Shown in pieces: positions 1-8,150 of a DNA stretch of 64,000 nucleotides. Source of the DNA: Flavobacterium gillisiae (GTDB taxonomy: Bacteria > Bacteroidota > Bacteroidia > Flavobacteriales > Flavobacteriaceae); the NCBI RefSeq assembly GCF_900107635.1, contig NZ_FNRD01000002.1:124001-188000 (forward strand). Reading direction: 5' to 3'. Numbering within the stretch: the first letter of the stretch is position 1; each line of letters starts with the position of its first letter. A program made the translations under genes and the position numbers. The notes beneath the pieces were generated by a model that did not search any database, was not told the DNA's origin, and worked only from the letters and a program-made list of their open reading frames with translations.

Positions 1-662
1 GCAGTAATTTACCTCATTGCGGCTTTACTGATGAAGAGACCGGAAACAAAAAAGAAACCGTTATACAAATGAAACCAGACTTTTTGGGAAGTGCTTTCTT
101 CGAAATTTCCGAAATGACAAATATTAAAAACTTGTTCAGTCAAGCCAAACAAGGTATTTCGTTTACTGGAAAAACAAAAAAATTAATAGGCGAAAGAATT
201 GAAGTATTAAATAAACAAACCCAACTACAGCGACTACTAAGCATATTATCCATCTTAAACGAATTAGAACTATCGAAAGACAGCGTGCTTTTGAATGCAG
301 AAGGATTTTCGATGGAAATGCAAATGCAAGATAATGACCGAATGAATGTAATCTATAATTTTGTCAAGGACCATTTTCAGGAAAACATTAGCTTAGAAGT
401 AATTTCAGCGCTCGTAGCCATGACCGTCCCTTCCTTTTGCAGGTATTTTAAAAAGATAACCAATAAAACATTTACAAAATTCGTCAATGACTATAGATTA
501 GTTCATGCTTCAAAACTACTAGCAGAGAAACCAATCAGCATTTCTGAAATCTCTTATGAAAGTGGATTTAACAACTTTGGACATTTTAACAAATCGTTTA
601 AAGAGTTCACAGGAAAAAGTCCTTACCAATACCGCCAAGAGTTAAAATCATTTTTGGAATAA
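1..662 (+). CDS. AraC-family transcriptional regulator (5' end cut off by window)
   Basis: The reading frame is open from the first bases of the window: residues such as SNLPHCGFTDEE precede the first ATG at 69, so that ATG is internal and the gene starts outside. The visible part has the end of a cupin-type sensing domain, then a C-terminal AraC double helix-turn-helix over roughly the last 105 residues (YNFVKDHFQENISLEVIS, then the second HTH ISISEISYESGFNNFGHFNKSFKEFTGKSPYQYR, which is the best conserved signature). AraC proteins bind DNA through these two HTHs and usually respond to a small ligand. The target and ligand cannot be told from this fragment. Confidence 0.88.
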   Translation, partial: SNLPHCGFTDEETGNKKETVIQMKPDFLGSAFFEISEMTNIKNLFSQAKQGISFTGKTKKLIGERIEVLNKQTQLQRLLSILSILNELELSKDSVLLNAEGFSMEMQMQDNDRMNVIYNFVKDHFQENISLEVISALVAMTVPSFCRYFKKITNKTFTKFVNDYRLVHASKLLAEKPISISEISYESGFNNFGHFNKSFKEFTGKSPYQYRQELKSFLE

Positions 663-750
663 CAAAAACTCCTGTTGATCAAGCATATAGCCACCACATA
701 AAGCATGTCTTTTGAAGAAAGACTAAGCATTCATTATAGTGTAAAACTAA

Positions 751-778
751 AAAAACCGCTTCTTTCGAAGCGGTTTTT
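751..778 (-). terminator. Bidirectional intrinsic terminator
   Basis: A perfect 12-bp stem (AAAAACCGCTTC with GAAGCGGTTTTT, 4-nt loop) sits just 3' of the tRNA gene on the minus strand and about 90 bases after the AraC gene on the plus strand. The A and T runs at the stem ends give a U tract in both directions. Confidence 0.85.
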
Positions 779-781
779 ACG

Positions 782-861
782 TACCCGGAGCCGGAGTCGA
801 ACCGGCACGGTTTCCCACAGGTGTTTGAGACCAGCGCGTCTACCAATTCCGCCATCCGGGC
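782..861 (-). tRNA. tRNA-Leu (anticodon CAA)
   Basis: The minus strand folds as a class II tRNA of 80 nt: acceptor GCCCGGA pairs with TCCGGGT (one G-U), D arm GCG-loop-CGC, anticodon loop CTCAAAC, an 11-nt variable arm, and T arm GCCGG-TTCGACT-CCGGC, then discriminator A. The CCA end is not encoded. The anticodon CAA reads UUG. The anticodon stem CTGGT/ACCTG has a T-T mismatch at the 28-42 pair. A terminator follows and a TACATTTG -7 element lies about 90 bases upstream. Confidence 0.93.
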
Positions 862-949
862 TTAGCAGACATGAAATAACAACAGTTATTTCAACGCAAT
901 AAAAGAGGAGATTGTAATAAAATCAACCATCGATTCCTTTAACACGGTG

Positions 950-957
950 CAAATGTA
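950..957 (-). promoter_or_regulatory. -7 promoter element for tRNA-Leu
   Basis: The minus strand reads TACATTTG followed by CACC, matching the Bacteroidota TAnnTTTG element. It faces the tRNA gene and leaves a leader of about 80 nt before the mature 5' end. Confidence 0.7.
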
Positions 958-1023
958 AAAAATAATATTAAAAATTCTACTAAAAATACTTAAAATTTTT
1001 CTTTCACAGTTGAATAAATTTCA

Positions 1024-1031
1024 TAAATTTG
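1024..1031 (+). promoter_or_regulatory. -7 promoter element for prs-rplY
   Basis: TAAATTTG lies 50 bases before the prs start, with the usual GCAC after it. It is back to back with the tRNA promoter. No clear -33 TTG at the right distance was seen. Confidence 0.7.
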
Positions 1032-1080
1032 CACCTCCGTAAAACGGGACACACTAACTAACTACAAAACAACAAATTAA

Positions 1081-2022
1081 ATGTCACACCAAGAACCAGA
1101 AGCTAAAATTTTTGCTTGTTCACAAAGTGTCTATCTAGCTGAAAAGATTTCCGCAGAATACGGAATCCCATTAGGTAAAGTTACCATGTCAACCTATAGT
1201 GACGGTGAGTTTCAGCCTTCTTACGAAGAGTCTATCAGAGGGTTACGTGTATTTATTGTTTGTTCCACTTTTCCAAATTCAGACAATCTGATGGAATTGC
1301 TACTTATGATTGATGCTGCAAAACGTGCTTCAGCAAGACATATTACAGCTGTAATACCTTACTTCGGTTGGGCGAGACAAGATAGAAAAGACAAGCCTAG
1401 AGTTCCGATAGGAGCAAAACTAACAGCGAAATTGTTAGAAACTGCTGGAGCAACTAGAGTAATGACAATGGATTTGCATGCAGATCAAATTCAAGGGTTC
1501 TTTGAAAAGCCAGTGGATCACCTTTTTGCCTCAACTATCTTTTTACCCTATGTAAAAAGCTTAGGACTTGACAATTTGACGATTGCTTCTCCAGATATGG
1601 GAGGTTCAAAAAGAGCGTACGCTTATTCTAAATTTTTAGAATCAGATGTAGTTATTTGTTACAAACAAAGAAAAGCTGCAAACGTTATTGGCACCATGGA
1701 ATTGATTGGTGAAGTTAGAGGTAAAAATGTAATCTTAGTAGATGACATGATTGATACCGGAGGAACTTTGGCGAAAGCCGCTGATTTAATGATGGAAAAA
1801 GGAGCATTGAGCGTAAGAGCAATTTGTACTCACGCCATCTTATCAGGAGATGCCTACGAAAAAATAGAAAAATCTCAACTATTAGAATTGATAGTTACTG
1901 ATTCTATTCCGTTAAAGAAAGAATCAAAAAAAATAAGAGTGTTGAGTTGTGCCCCACTTTTTGCCGAAGTTATGCACATGGTACATCATAATAATTCCAT
2001 CAGCGGAAAGTTTATAATGTAA
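1081..2022 (+). CDS. prs: Ribose-phosphate pyrophosphokinase
   Basis: This enzyme makes PRPP from ribose 5-phosphate and ATP, the precursor for nucleotides, histidine and tryptophan. The 313 residues match the usual length of bacterial class I Prs. Visible landmarks are the metal-binding stretch DLHADQIQGFF near residue 131 and the PRPP-binding loop VDDMIDTGGTL near residue 220. The ATG at 1081 lies 50 bases after a clear -7 element. rplY follows after 42 bases with no terminator between, so the two are probably co-transcribed, a pairing common in bacteria. Confidence 0.97.
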   Translation: MSHQEPEAKIFACSQSVYLAEKISAEYGIPLGKVTMSTYSDGEFQPSYEESIRGLRVFIVCSTFPNSDNLMELLLMIDAAKRASARHITAVIPYFGWARQDRKDKPRVPIGAKLTAKLLETAGATRVMTMDLHADQIQGFFEKPVDHLFASTIFLPYVKSLGLDNLTIASPDMGGSKRAYAYSKFLESDVVICYKQRKAANVIGTMELIGEVRGKNVILVDDMIDTGGTLAKAADLMMEKGALSVRAICTHAILSGDAYEKIEKSQLLELIVTDSIPLKKESKKIRVLSCAPLFAEVMHMVHHNNSISGKFIM

Positions 2023-2064
2023 CCACAAACAAGTAGAATATTTAATAACTATATAATTTTTACA

Positions 2065-2679
2065 ATGAAATCGATTACAATTAAAGGATCAGAAAGAGAA
2101 AGCGTGGGAAAAGTTGCGACTAAAGCCTTACGTAATGCTGGAGCGGTTCCTTGCGTGTTATACGGAGGAGATCAACCAGTACATTTTTCAGCAGAAGAAA
2201 AAGCATTCAAAAGCTTGGTTTACACTCCAAACGCTCACACAGTTGTGATTGAATTGGAAAATGGTAAATCATTCAATGCAATTCTACAAGACATTCAGGT
2301 TCACCCTGTGTCTGACAAAATTTTACATATTGACTTCTTTCAATTATTTGATGACAAAGAAATCACTATGGAAGTTCCTGTGAAAGTTGTAGGTACATCT
2401 AAAGGTGTTCTTGCAGGTGGTGTTTTACGTTTGAACACTCGTAAACTTAAAGTAAAAGCTTTACCAAAAAATCTTCCAGATTTTATTGAAGCTGATATTA
2501 CTCCACTTATGATGGGGAACAAATTGTACGTTACGAAACTTGCTTCTGATAACTACAAATTGATTCACCAAGACAACACAGTTGTTGCTCAAGTAAGAAT
2601 CTCTCGTGCAGCGATGAAAGCAGCGCAAGAAGCAGCAAAAGCAGCAAAAGGAGCTCCTGCAAAAGGAAAGAAAAAATAA
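2065..2679 (+). CDS. rplY: 50S ribosomal protein L25/general stress protein Ctc
   Basis: This protein binds 5S rRNA in the large ribosomal subunit. It is the long (Ctc/TL5) form of 204 residues: an L25 domain over about residues 1-90 ([20 protein letters not shown] at the N-terminus), a beta-rich TL5 C-terminal domain to about 185, and a Lys/Ala-rich tail. It is the second gene of the prs operon and is followed at once by an intrinsic terminator. A run of AAA-, GCA- and GCT-like codons in the tail is typical of this family. Confidence 0.96.
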   Translation: MKSITIKGSERESVGKVATKALRNAGAVPCVLYGGDQPVHFSAEEKAFKSLVYTPNAHTVVIELENGKSFNAILQDIQVHPVSDKILHIDFFQLFDDKEITMEVPVKVVGTSKGVLAGGVLRLNTRKLKVKALPKNLPDFIEADITPLMMGNKLYVTKLASDNYKLIHQDNTVVAQVRISRAAMKAAQEAAKAAKGAPAKGKKK

Positions 2680-2700
2680 TATTTTTTCACTCATATTTAA

Positions 2701-2732
2701 AAGCATCAGTTGTAAAACTGGTGCTTTTTTTA
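2701..2732 (+). terminator. Intrinsic terminator of prs-rplY
   Basis: Stem AGCATCAGTT/AACTGGTGCT (one G-U pair, 4-nt loop) is followed by a run of seven T, 22 bases after the rplY stop. Confidence 0.9.
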
Positions 2733-2822
2733 TTTAATTTGAACTCGTTTCTCATTACCAACTTTATCTCTCCTACCATTTTTCAGAATTAGGAGAATAA
2801 GCAACTACTTTCCACATCAGTT

Positions 2823-2893
2823 GTCCCGCTATTCGCTTCAATCTTTTTGTCCGCTAAAAAAGACGAACAAAAAGGATTTTCACTACTATCGGG
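2823..2893 (-). repeat. Interspersed palindromic repeat, copy A (scaffold with variable stem)
   Basis: The otherwise gene-free stretch 2733-2965 holds this element. Read on the minus strand it starts CCCGATAGTAG, goes into a stem CTTTTTGTTCG/CGGACAAAAAG, and ends GCGAATAGCGGGAC. The same flanks surround a different stem at 61212-61287. I recognise this as a repeat type common between genes in flavobacteria; its function is unknown. The rest of the gap is AT-rich with two copies of AATTATCTAATTA just before the pth promoter. Confidence 0.7.
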
Positions 2894-2965
2894 TCTATTT
2901 TACAACGTTTTTCCATCCTTAGAAAACTCCTTCAGCCTACTCCACTAAATTATCTAATTATCTCA

Positions 2966-2996
2966 TTGACAAATTATCTAATTAAGTTTACTTTTG
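2966..2996 (+). promoter_or_regulatory. pth promoter (-33 TTG, N20, -7 TACTTTTG)
   Basis: TTG at 2966-2968 and TACTTTTG at 2989-2996 are 20 bases apart, a close match to the Bacteroidota consensus. The -7 element ends only 4 bases before the ATG at 3001, so transcription should start at or just inside the start codon. Confidence 0.75.
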
Positions 2997-3000
2997 CAGC

Positions 3001-3675
3001 ATGCTTAAATGGATATCAGATATATTTTCATCAAAACAAAAAGAAGACACTACCGATTGTATGAAACCGGAGGTTCACGAACACCAAAAAAACAATATAA
3101 AAAACGTGAGTAATAAATTTTTAATAGTCGGACTAGGAAACATAGGCGCTGAATATGTCAATACACGCCACAACATAGGGTTCAAAATATTGGATCATTT
3201 TGCCAAAAAAGAACAACTCTCTTTTCAAACCGTCAAACTGGGAGCACTTGCAGAGTACAAATTTAAAGGAAGGACCTTTTTTCTTTTAAAGCCAAACACC
3301 TACATGAACTTAAGCGGGAAGGCCGTGCAATACTGGATGGACAAAGAAAATATTCCGCTTGAAAACATCATGGCCATTACTGATGATTTGAATCTGTCTT
3401 TTGGAACGATTCGCATCAAACCAAAAGGAAGTGACGGAGGTCATAACGGCTTAAAAAACATTAATCTAATTCTGAACACTAACCAATATACGAGATTCCG
3501 CTTTGGAATTAGCGATGAGTTTAAAAAAGGAAAACAAGTAGATTACGTCCTTGGAGACTGGGATGACGCTGAGAAAACGGCACTTCCAGAACGATTAGAA
3601 ACGGCATATGAAATTATCAAATCTTTTGGAACCGCCGGTCTGGAAAATACAATGACCACATTTAATGGAAAATAA
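3001..3675 (+). CDS. pth: Peptidyl-tRNA hydrolase
   Basis: Pth frees tRNA from peptidyl-tRNAs that drop off the ribosome. The core is complete: GLGNIGAEY with N47, the catalytic His in NTRHNIGF (H57), NTYMNLSG near residue 100, and DDLNL near 126. The protein has an N-terminal extension of about 38 residues before the usual FLIVGLGN start. The promoter's -7 box ends 4 bases before this ATG, so either the mRNA is leaderless from 3001 or translation starts at the ATG at 3061 or the GTG at 3106. The gene stands alone and ends at a terminator shared with the convergent protease gene. Confidence 0.93.
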   Translation: MLKWISDIFSSKQKEDTTDCMKPEVHEHQKNNIKNVSNKFLIVGLGNIGAEYVNTRHNIGFKILDHFAKKEQLSFQTVKLGALAEYKFKGRTFFLLKPNTYMNLSGKAVQYWMDKENIPLENIMAITDDLNLSFGTIRIKPKGSDGGHNGLKNINLILNTNQYTRFRFGISDEFKKGKQVDYVLGDWDDAEKTALPERLETAYEIIKSFGTAGLENTMTTFNGK

Positions 3676-3712
3676 AAAAAAGGGAAACATGATTACACGT
3701 TTCCCTTTTTTT
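3675..3712. terminator. Bidirectional terminator between pth and the metalloprotease gene
   Basis: A 14-bp perfect stem AAAAAAAGGGAAAC/GTTTCCCTTTTTTT lies between two convergent stop codons. Confidence 0.9.
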
Positions 3713-3730
3713 ATTTTCGAACCTATAAAA

Positions 3731-6409
3731 TTATTCGATCACTAGTTTTTTAACTTCTTTTCGATCACCGTCAATAACAGTTAACAAATAAATCCCTGTT
3801 TGCAATTGCTGTAACTGAATGTTTTTATTGAAGTCGCTATTATTTTCATAATTTTTATCAAACAATTTCCTTCCTAACAAGTCGTGAACCAAAACTTGTA
3901 CTCCAGTTTCAGATTGACTCGTAAATTGAATAGTAAAATTTCCCTTATTCGGATTTGGATACAAGACAAAGTCATCAATTTTAAAATCTTCTGCTGACAA
4001 TGTGTATGACTTTGTACAAATAGCAATAGAAGCAGAGTTCAATGTTCCCTTATCCCCCGTGTAAGCGTCCCGAATCCTAAACGTCCAATTCCCCGATGGA
4101 TTTTCCCCGTTAAAAGCTGCTAATGGTTGAAAAGGAGCAACATTTTGCAAAGTGGTTGTACCACAAACAATATCTCCACCCAAATCATCGTATTTCAATA
4201 ACAACGTACTACTTGTACTCGCACAGCTTCTATCAAATAACTTTACCGTTGTACCTTGCGGACTAACGATTTCCATCTCTACATCTGACAAATATGTATG
4301 GGTAAAATCTACGTTAAAATCTACATCAGCCACAGAAGCACTCGTAGAAGGAACATTTATAACTCTTGTTGTATAAGCTGCTTGCTCTGGAATAGCAAAG
4401 GGAGCTATAAATGCATACGTATTACAGCCAGACACAACGGAATATCCTATCGCAAAAGCGGTACTGTTTACTGCATAATAAATATTAGCTACCGGCTCTA
4501 TTAAAATCCTGCAGTTCTTTGCGATAATATTTGGAACGGTGATTACTTCAGAACCATCATTTAGTGTATTTGAAGCCAGTCTAGTAAGAAATGTCACACC
4601 TCCATCTACAGAAAGTTTTATGTTAACACTAGATGAACCTGCTAACGCATTGGAACCATTTACACTCCATGTTATCGTTTGTGAAGTCCCTTGAATCCAG
4701 CTTATATTATCAGTATTTTGGGATGTAACAGCAAATGGACCTATTGTTCCACTCACATTTACAATCATTTCGTCTGAATTTGTCTGAGCAGTACCTTGTG
4801 CCGCATTATCCCTTCCAGTCAACACAAAATGAAGTGCTCTTGCCACAGTTGATACAGACTCCCATTTACTGGTCAATTTATTCGACAACACGTTACTATA
4901 CAATGGCATGTACCTTATAGGACTAATTCCTGGATACAAAGATCGAAACAGCGGGCCGTCAGGCTTTGTGGATACGGCTAAACTATTACTCCCGCTAGTC
5001 GTTATTGCACTATCATTTTGCTCCCAGGTATAGCTGATCGTATCCCCTTCTGGATCTGATCCCGTTCCTTTTAAAATAAATGCCGTCCCATTAGGAATAA
5101 CATAATCTATACCCGCATTTATCGCTGGAGGATTATTAGTGATAGTTGTACTTACAGGGCAGGTTTTTGTCGCAAGATTAGTTTGAATTTGTAGAATACT
5201 GGCGTACGCAAAATAATCATCAGAGGCAGCTTGAACATCATAATCAGACGTAATACCAGCATACCCCATGATTGTTGAACCACTTCCGGGCTCCACATTT
5301 ACCCCCGTACCTTCTAATTCATAAGAAAACGTATGATTAGCACCTAATTGATGTCCTAATTCGTGTACAACAAAATCAATATCAAAAGCATCTCCTTGCG
5401 GGATGCCATCTCCAGGAGAGGTATACGCACTTCCCTTCCCTATAGGATTCGCCGTTGTGGGGTTTACACATACGCAACCGATACATCCTGCATTTCCACC
5501 GCCACCTGTAGCACCAAACAGGTGACCAATGTCATAATTACTGTTCCCAATCACATTCGTTAAATTAGTTTGAAGCTCTTGGCTCCAGTCGCCAGCTGCA
5601 CCCGCAGTAGCGTCTGAATAAGGATCAGTAATTGCATTAGTATATATTATAGCATCATTATTCGTGATAAGAATCAATTTAACCGCCAAATCTTTATTAA
5701 AGATACCATTTACTCTTGTCAAGGTAGCGTTCATCGCAGCAAGAGCCTTGACTTTAGTACCTCCATGATAGGCTGTATATTCCCCAGTACAGGACAACGC
5801 CAATCGTAATGTTTTAAAACTTTTGTTATTTGCAGTTATCTTAGCAGTTTTGCTTAATAATTGCTTGTTTAAAGCAACATCATCCGTTTTACAAACAAAT
5901 GGTAAACTTCCTCTGTCCCTATCCTTAGAAGAAAAAACAACATACAAAGAAGAATCCTCCTGGTCTGCCTCTATAAACTCTGAACCGCTATCAGCCCGCA
6001 GAATCATAGTTTGAATACCTTTTGGCGACAAACTAAAATTAATTGAAGCACTAGGATCTGTAATCCCAACACCTGCGTACCCTTTAATATCAGGATGTTT
6101 CGCTTGAAGTTCCGGTTCGAAATTAGAAGACTCCCAAACCAAAAACTTTTCTAAAACCCCGCTTACATTTGGAATTGTGATTTCGACTCCGCTTCTTTTT
6201 GACGTATTATTTTTAGTTAAAACCAATTCTTTTTTTAATTCATCCGCGTCTAGTTGAAACAATAATTGTTTAGCTAAATTAGATTTACCGCTATTTTCAG
6301 CACCACTGGACACCGTCCTTTGACCTACCTTTTTCCAAGGCGATTCATTTTGAGCGTGGATTGGCAAACACCACACAAAAATTAATAGAATTAGAGCAGT
6401 TTTTTTCAT
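3731..6409 (-). CDS. Secreted reprolysin-like (metzincin) metallopeptidase with P-domain and T9SS sorting domain
   Basis: An 892-residue exported protease. A signal peptide (MKKTALILLIFVWCLPIHAQ) is followed by a propeptide-like region to about 200 and the catalytic domain. That domain has the zinc motif HELGHQLGANH (H349, H353, H359, catalytic E350) and a Met-turn TIMGY near residue 380, both hallmarks of metzincins (M12B-like). A proprotein-convertase P-domain-like region spans about 665-800 and a type A T9SS sorting domain (YPNPNKGNF to KKLVIE) about 808-892. So the protein is predicted to cross the outer membrane by the T9SS and be anchored or released. The substrate is unknown. It is a single gene with its own -7 element. 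Confidence 0.92.
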   Translation of the reverse strand: MKKTALILLIFVWCLPIHAQNESPWKKVGQRTVSSGAENSGKSNLAKQLLFQLDADELKKELVLTKNNTSKRSGVEITIPNVSGVLEKFLVWESSNFEPELQAKHPDIKGYAGVGITDPSASINFSLSPKGIQTMILRADSGSEFIEADQEDSSLYVVFSSKDRDRGSLPFVCKTDDVALNKQLLSKTAKITANNKSFKTLRLALSCTGEYTAYHGGTKVKALAAMNATLTRVNGIFNKDLAVKLILITNNDAIIYTNAITDPYSDATAGAAGDWSQELQTNLTNVIGNSNYDIGHLFGATGGGGNAGCIGCVCVNPTTANPIGKGSAYTSPGDGIPQGDAFDIDFVVHELGHQLGANHTFSYELEGTGVNVEPGSGSTIMGYAGITSDYDVQAASDDYFAYASILQIQTNLATKTCPVSTTITNNPPAINAGIDYVIPNGTAFILKGTGSDPEGDTISYTWEQNDSAITTSGSNSLAVSTKPDGPLFRSLYPGISPIRYMPLYSNVLSNKLTSKWESVSTVARALHFVLTGRDNAAQGTAQTNSDEMIVNVSGTIGPFAVTSQNTDNISWIQGTSQTITWSVNGSNALAGSSSVNIKLSVDGGVTFLTRLASNTLNDGSEVITVPNIIAKNCRILIEPVANIYYAVNSTAFAIGYSVVSGCNTYAFIAPFAIPEQAAYTTRVINVPSTSASVADVDFNVDFTHTYLSDVEMEIVSPQGTTVKLFDRSCASTSSTLLLKYDDLGGDIVCGTTTLQNVAPFQPLAAFNGENPSGNWTFRIRDAYTGDKGTLNSASIAICTKSYTLSAEDFKIDDFVLYPNPNKGNFTIQFTSQSETGVQVLVHDLLGRKLFDKNYENNSDFNKNIQLQQLQTGIYLLTVIDGDRKEVKKLVIE

Positions 6410-6430
6410 GGTTAAATAATATTAATGTTT

Positions 6431-6438
6431 CAAAAATA
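6431..6438 (-). promoter_or_regulatory. -7 promoter element for the metalloprotease gene
   Basis: The minus strand reads TATTTTTG, ending 21 bases before the protease ATG. No clear -33 TTG was seen. Confidence 0.6.
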
Positions 6439-6530
6439 AAGTATTTAAATTTAATTTTAGATAATTTCCTTATTTTTAGATTTTTCTTAAAAATCGATTC
6501 TTGATACTGTCACATTTAAAATAGATAGTA

Positions 6531-6538
6531 TAAATTTG
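6531..6538 (+). promoter_or_regulatory. -7 promoter element for ribF
   Basis: TAAATTTG followed by GCAT. The first in-frame TTG (6536) lies inside this box and cannot be the start codon; this decides for the TTG at 6560. Confidence 0.65.
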
Positions 6539-6559
6539 CATAACCATAAAATAATTCCA

Positions 6560-7492
6560 TTGAAGATTTTTCATTCTATAAAAGATTTCAGCACCACAAA
6601 AAAAACGATTCTTACATTAGGTACTTTTGACGGTGTCCATATAGGACATCAAAAAATTCTGGAAAGAGTTATAGACAATACGGCAAACGACAAATACGAA
6701 AGCCTTGTTCTTACTTTCTTTCCTCATCCTCGAATGGTTTTACAGGAACAATCAGAAATCAAGTTACTGAACACGATTGATGAAAAAATTCATTTATTGG
6801 AAATGATAGGGATTCAAAATCTTGTTATCCATCCTTTTGATGAAGCTTTCTCTAAATTAACTGCCGAAGATTTTGTACAAACTGTTTTGGTGAATCAATT
6901 TGACATCCATAAAATTATCATTGGTCATGACCACAGATTTGGGAGAAATCGAACAGCAAATATTGATGATCTAATTGGCTTTGGAAAAAAATATGGATTT
7001 GAAGTCGAACAAATATCTGTGCAAGAAATAAACGACCTTTCTGTAAGCTCTACAAAAATAAGGAAGGCCTTATTAGCCGGAGATATGGCTCTAGCAAACG
7101 CATACTTAGGCTATGACTATTTCTTGACTGGAACTGTTTTTAAAGGAAAACAACTGGGACGAACCATTGGATTCCCTACAGCAAACATAAAAATAAAAGA
7201 AGACTACAAGCTGATTCCGCTTAATGGCGTCTATGTAGTTAAAAGTATCATCAATCAAAAAACTGTTTTTGGAATGATGAACATTGGGTTCAACCCCACC
7301 GTATCTGGAGAAAAATTATCGATTGAAATCCATTTTTTAGATTTCGATGCCGATTTGTACAATCAAAAATTAACCATTTCAGTACTCAAACACCTCCGCC
7401 CTGAACAAAAATTTGATTCCATTGATTTACTGACTAAACAATTGGAGATAGATAAAAATACTGCAATAGCGTACCTGAGTGAACTTAGATAA
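6560..7492 (+). CDS. ribF: Bifunctional riboflavin kinase/FAD synthetase
   Basis: RibF phosphorylates riboflavin to FMN and adenylates FMN to FAD. The N-terminal FAD synthetase domain has TLGTFDGVHIGHQKIL (nucleotidyltransferase HxGH-type motif) and GHDHRFGRNR; SSTKIRKAL follows. The C-terminal kinase domain starts near residue 185 with GKQLGRTIGFPTANI. The open frame extends upstream to a TTG at 6536, but that codon is inside the -7 promoter box. The next candidate is the TTG at 6560, which gives MKIFHSIKDF, the N-terminus typical of the family, about 20 bases after the box. There is no FMN riboswitch upstream. Sure of function, fairly sure of the start. Confidence 0.93.
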   Translation: MKIFHSIKDFSTTKKTILTLGTFDGVHIGHQKILERVIDNTANDKYESLVLTFFPHPRMVLQEQSEIKLLNTIDEKIHLLEMIGIQNLVIHPFDEAFSKLTAEDFVQTVLVNQFDIHKIIIGHDHRFGRNRTANIDDLIGFGKKYGFEVEQISVQEINDLSVSSTKIRKALLAGDMALANAYLGYDYFLTGTVFKGKQLGRTIGFPTANIKIKEDYKLIPLNGVYVVKSIINQKTVFGMMNIGFNPTVSGEKLSIEIHFLDFDADLYNQKLTISVLKHLRPEQKFDSIDLLTKQLEIDKNTAIAYLSELR

Positions 7493-7542
7493 TTAATAAA
7501 AAATTTATTAGTATTTTTCATAAAATATATCAAGATTTTACG

Positions 7543-7550
7543 TAAATTTG
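7543..7550 (+). promoter_or_regulatory. -7 promoter element for the paired membrane-protein genes
   Basis: TAAATTTG lies 57 bases before the ATG at 7608. An in-frame TTG at 7548 overlaps the box and is not a plausible start. Confidence 0.6.
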
Positions 7551-7607
7551 ATATGTACTGCCCTGTTTGTCAAAGAAGTGATTTTAAACTTTTTAAAAAT
7601 CAAGGAT

Positions 7608-8045
7608 ATGAAACTACCAAAAGAACTATACAACGGAATTATTATTTTTATCGGAATAGGCCTTTATTTCTTATTGATGGAAGTATTAAATCTTTCTAAT
7701 TTGTTTTACCTAAGGTTGCTTAATATTGTTTTCGTGTATTATGGAGCAAACAAAACTTTAAAATCAAATTTTCTAGAAGGGAAAAACCTTTTTTCCCATA
7801 ATGCCATTTCTGCATTTCTAACCTCAATAATAGGTATTTTTTTAAGCATCGCTGGACTGTTAGCATATATCTATGCAAAAGGAGGTGACAGCTATATTCA
7901 AAATTTATCAGAAACCTTTCTATTTGTAGGAACACCAACTGCAGTTACCTATACTATAACATTGCTAATTGAAGGAATTGTTTCTGCTCTGATTGTCGCT
8001 TTTTCATTAATGCTTTACTGGAAAGAAAAATATCCAGCTGACTAA
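7608..8045 (+). CDS. Uncharacterised membrane protein, tandem paralog 1
   Basis: I do not recognise a named family. The protein has 145 residues and about four hydrophobic membrane segments (near 10-25, 33-46, 68-90 and 110-137). Conserved between the two copies are MKLPKE at the start, LFYLRL, GGDSY and SETFLF. The start at 7608 was chosen because it gives exactly the length and N-terminus of the neighbour at 8151 and because an upstream TTG lies in the promoter. The two proteins match at about 80 of 145 positions. Function unknown; possibly partners in one membrane complex. Confidence 0.75.
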   Translation: MKLPKELYNGIIIFIGIGLYFLLMEVLNLSNLFYLRLLNIVFVYYGANKTLKSNFLEGKNLFSHNAISAFLTSIIGIFLSIAGLLAYIYAKGGDSYIQNLSETFLFVGTPTAVTYTITLLIEGIVSALIVAFSLMLYWKEKYPAD

Positions 8046-8150
8046 CGGCAGATGTAAATCAACAATGCCATCTCACTTTATGGAGTCTAAAGAAAGGGAC
8101 CACAAACAAAATTTTAGTATCACTGATCTTCATTTTTAACAGCTGACAAC

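Noticed and set aside
705..902. Open frame of 65 codons on the plus strand
   Set aside because: It runs antisense through the tRNA-Leu gene and its terminator; the sequence is explained by tRNA structure.
6536..6559. Upstream extension of ribF from TTG 6536
   Set aside because: The codon overlaps the TAAATTTG promoter box, so it would not be in the mRNA.
6440..6560. FMN riboswitch before ribF
   Set aside because: The spacer after the -7 box is only about 20 bases, too short for the aptamer, and no conserved RFN segments are seen.
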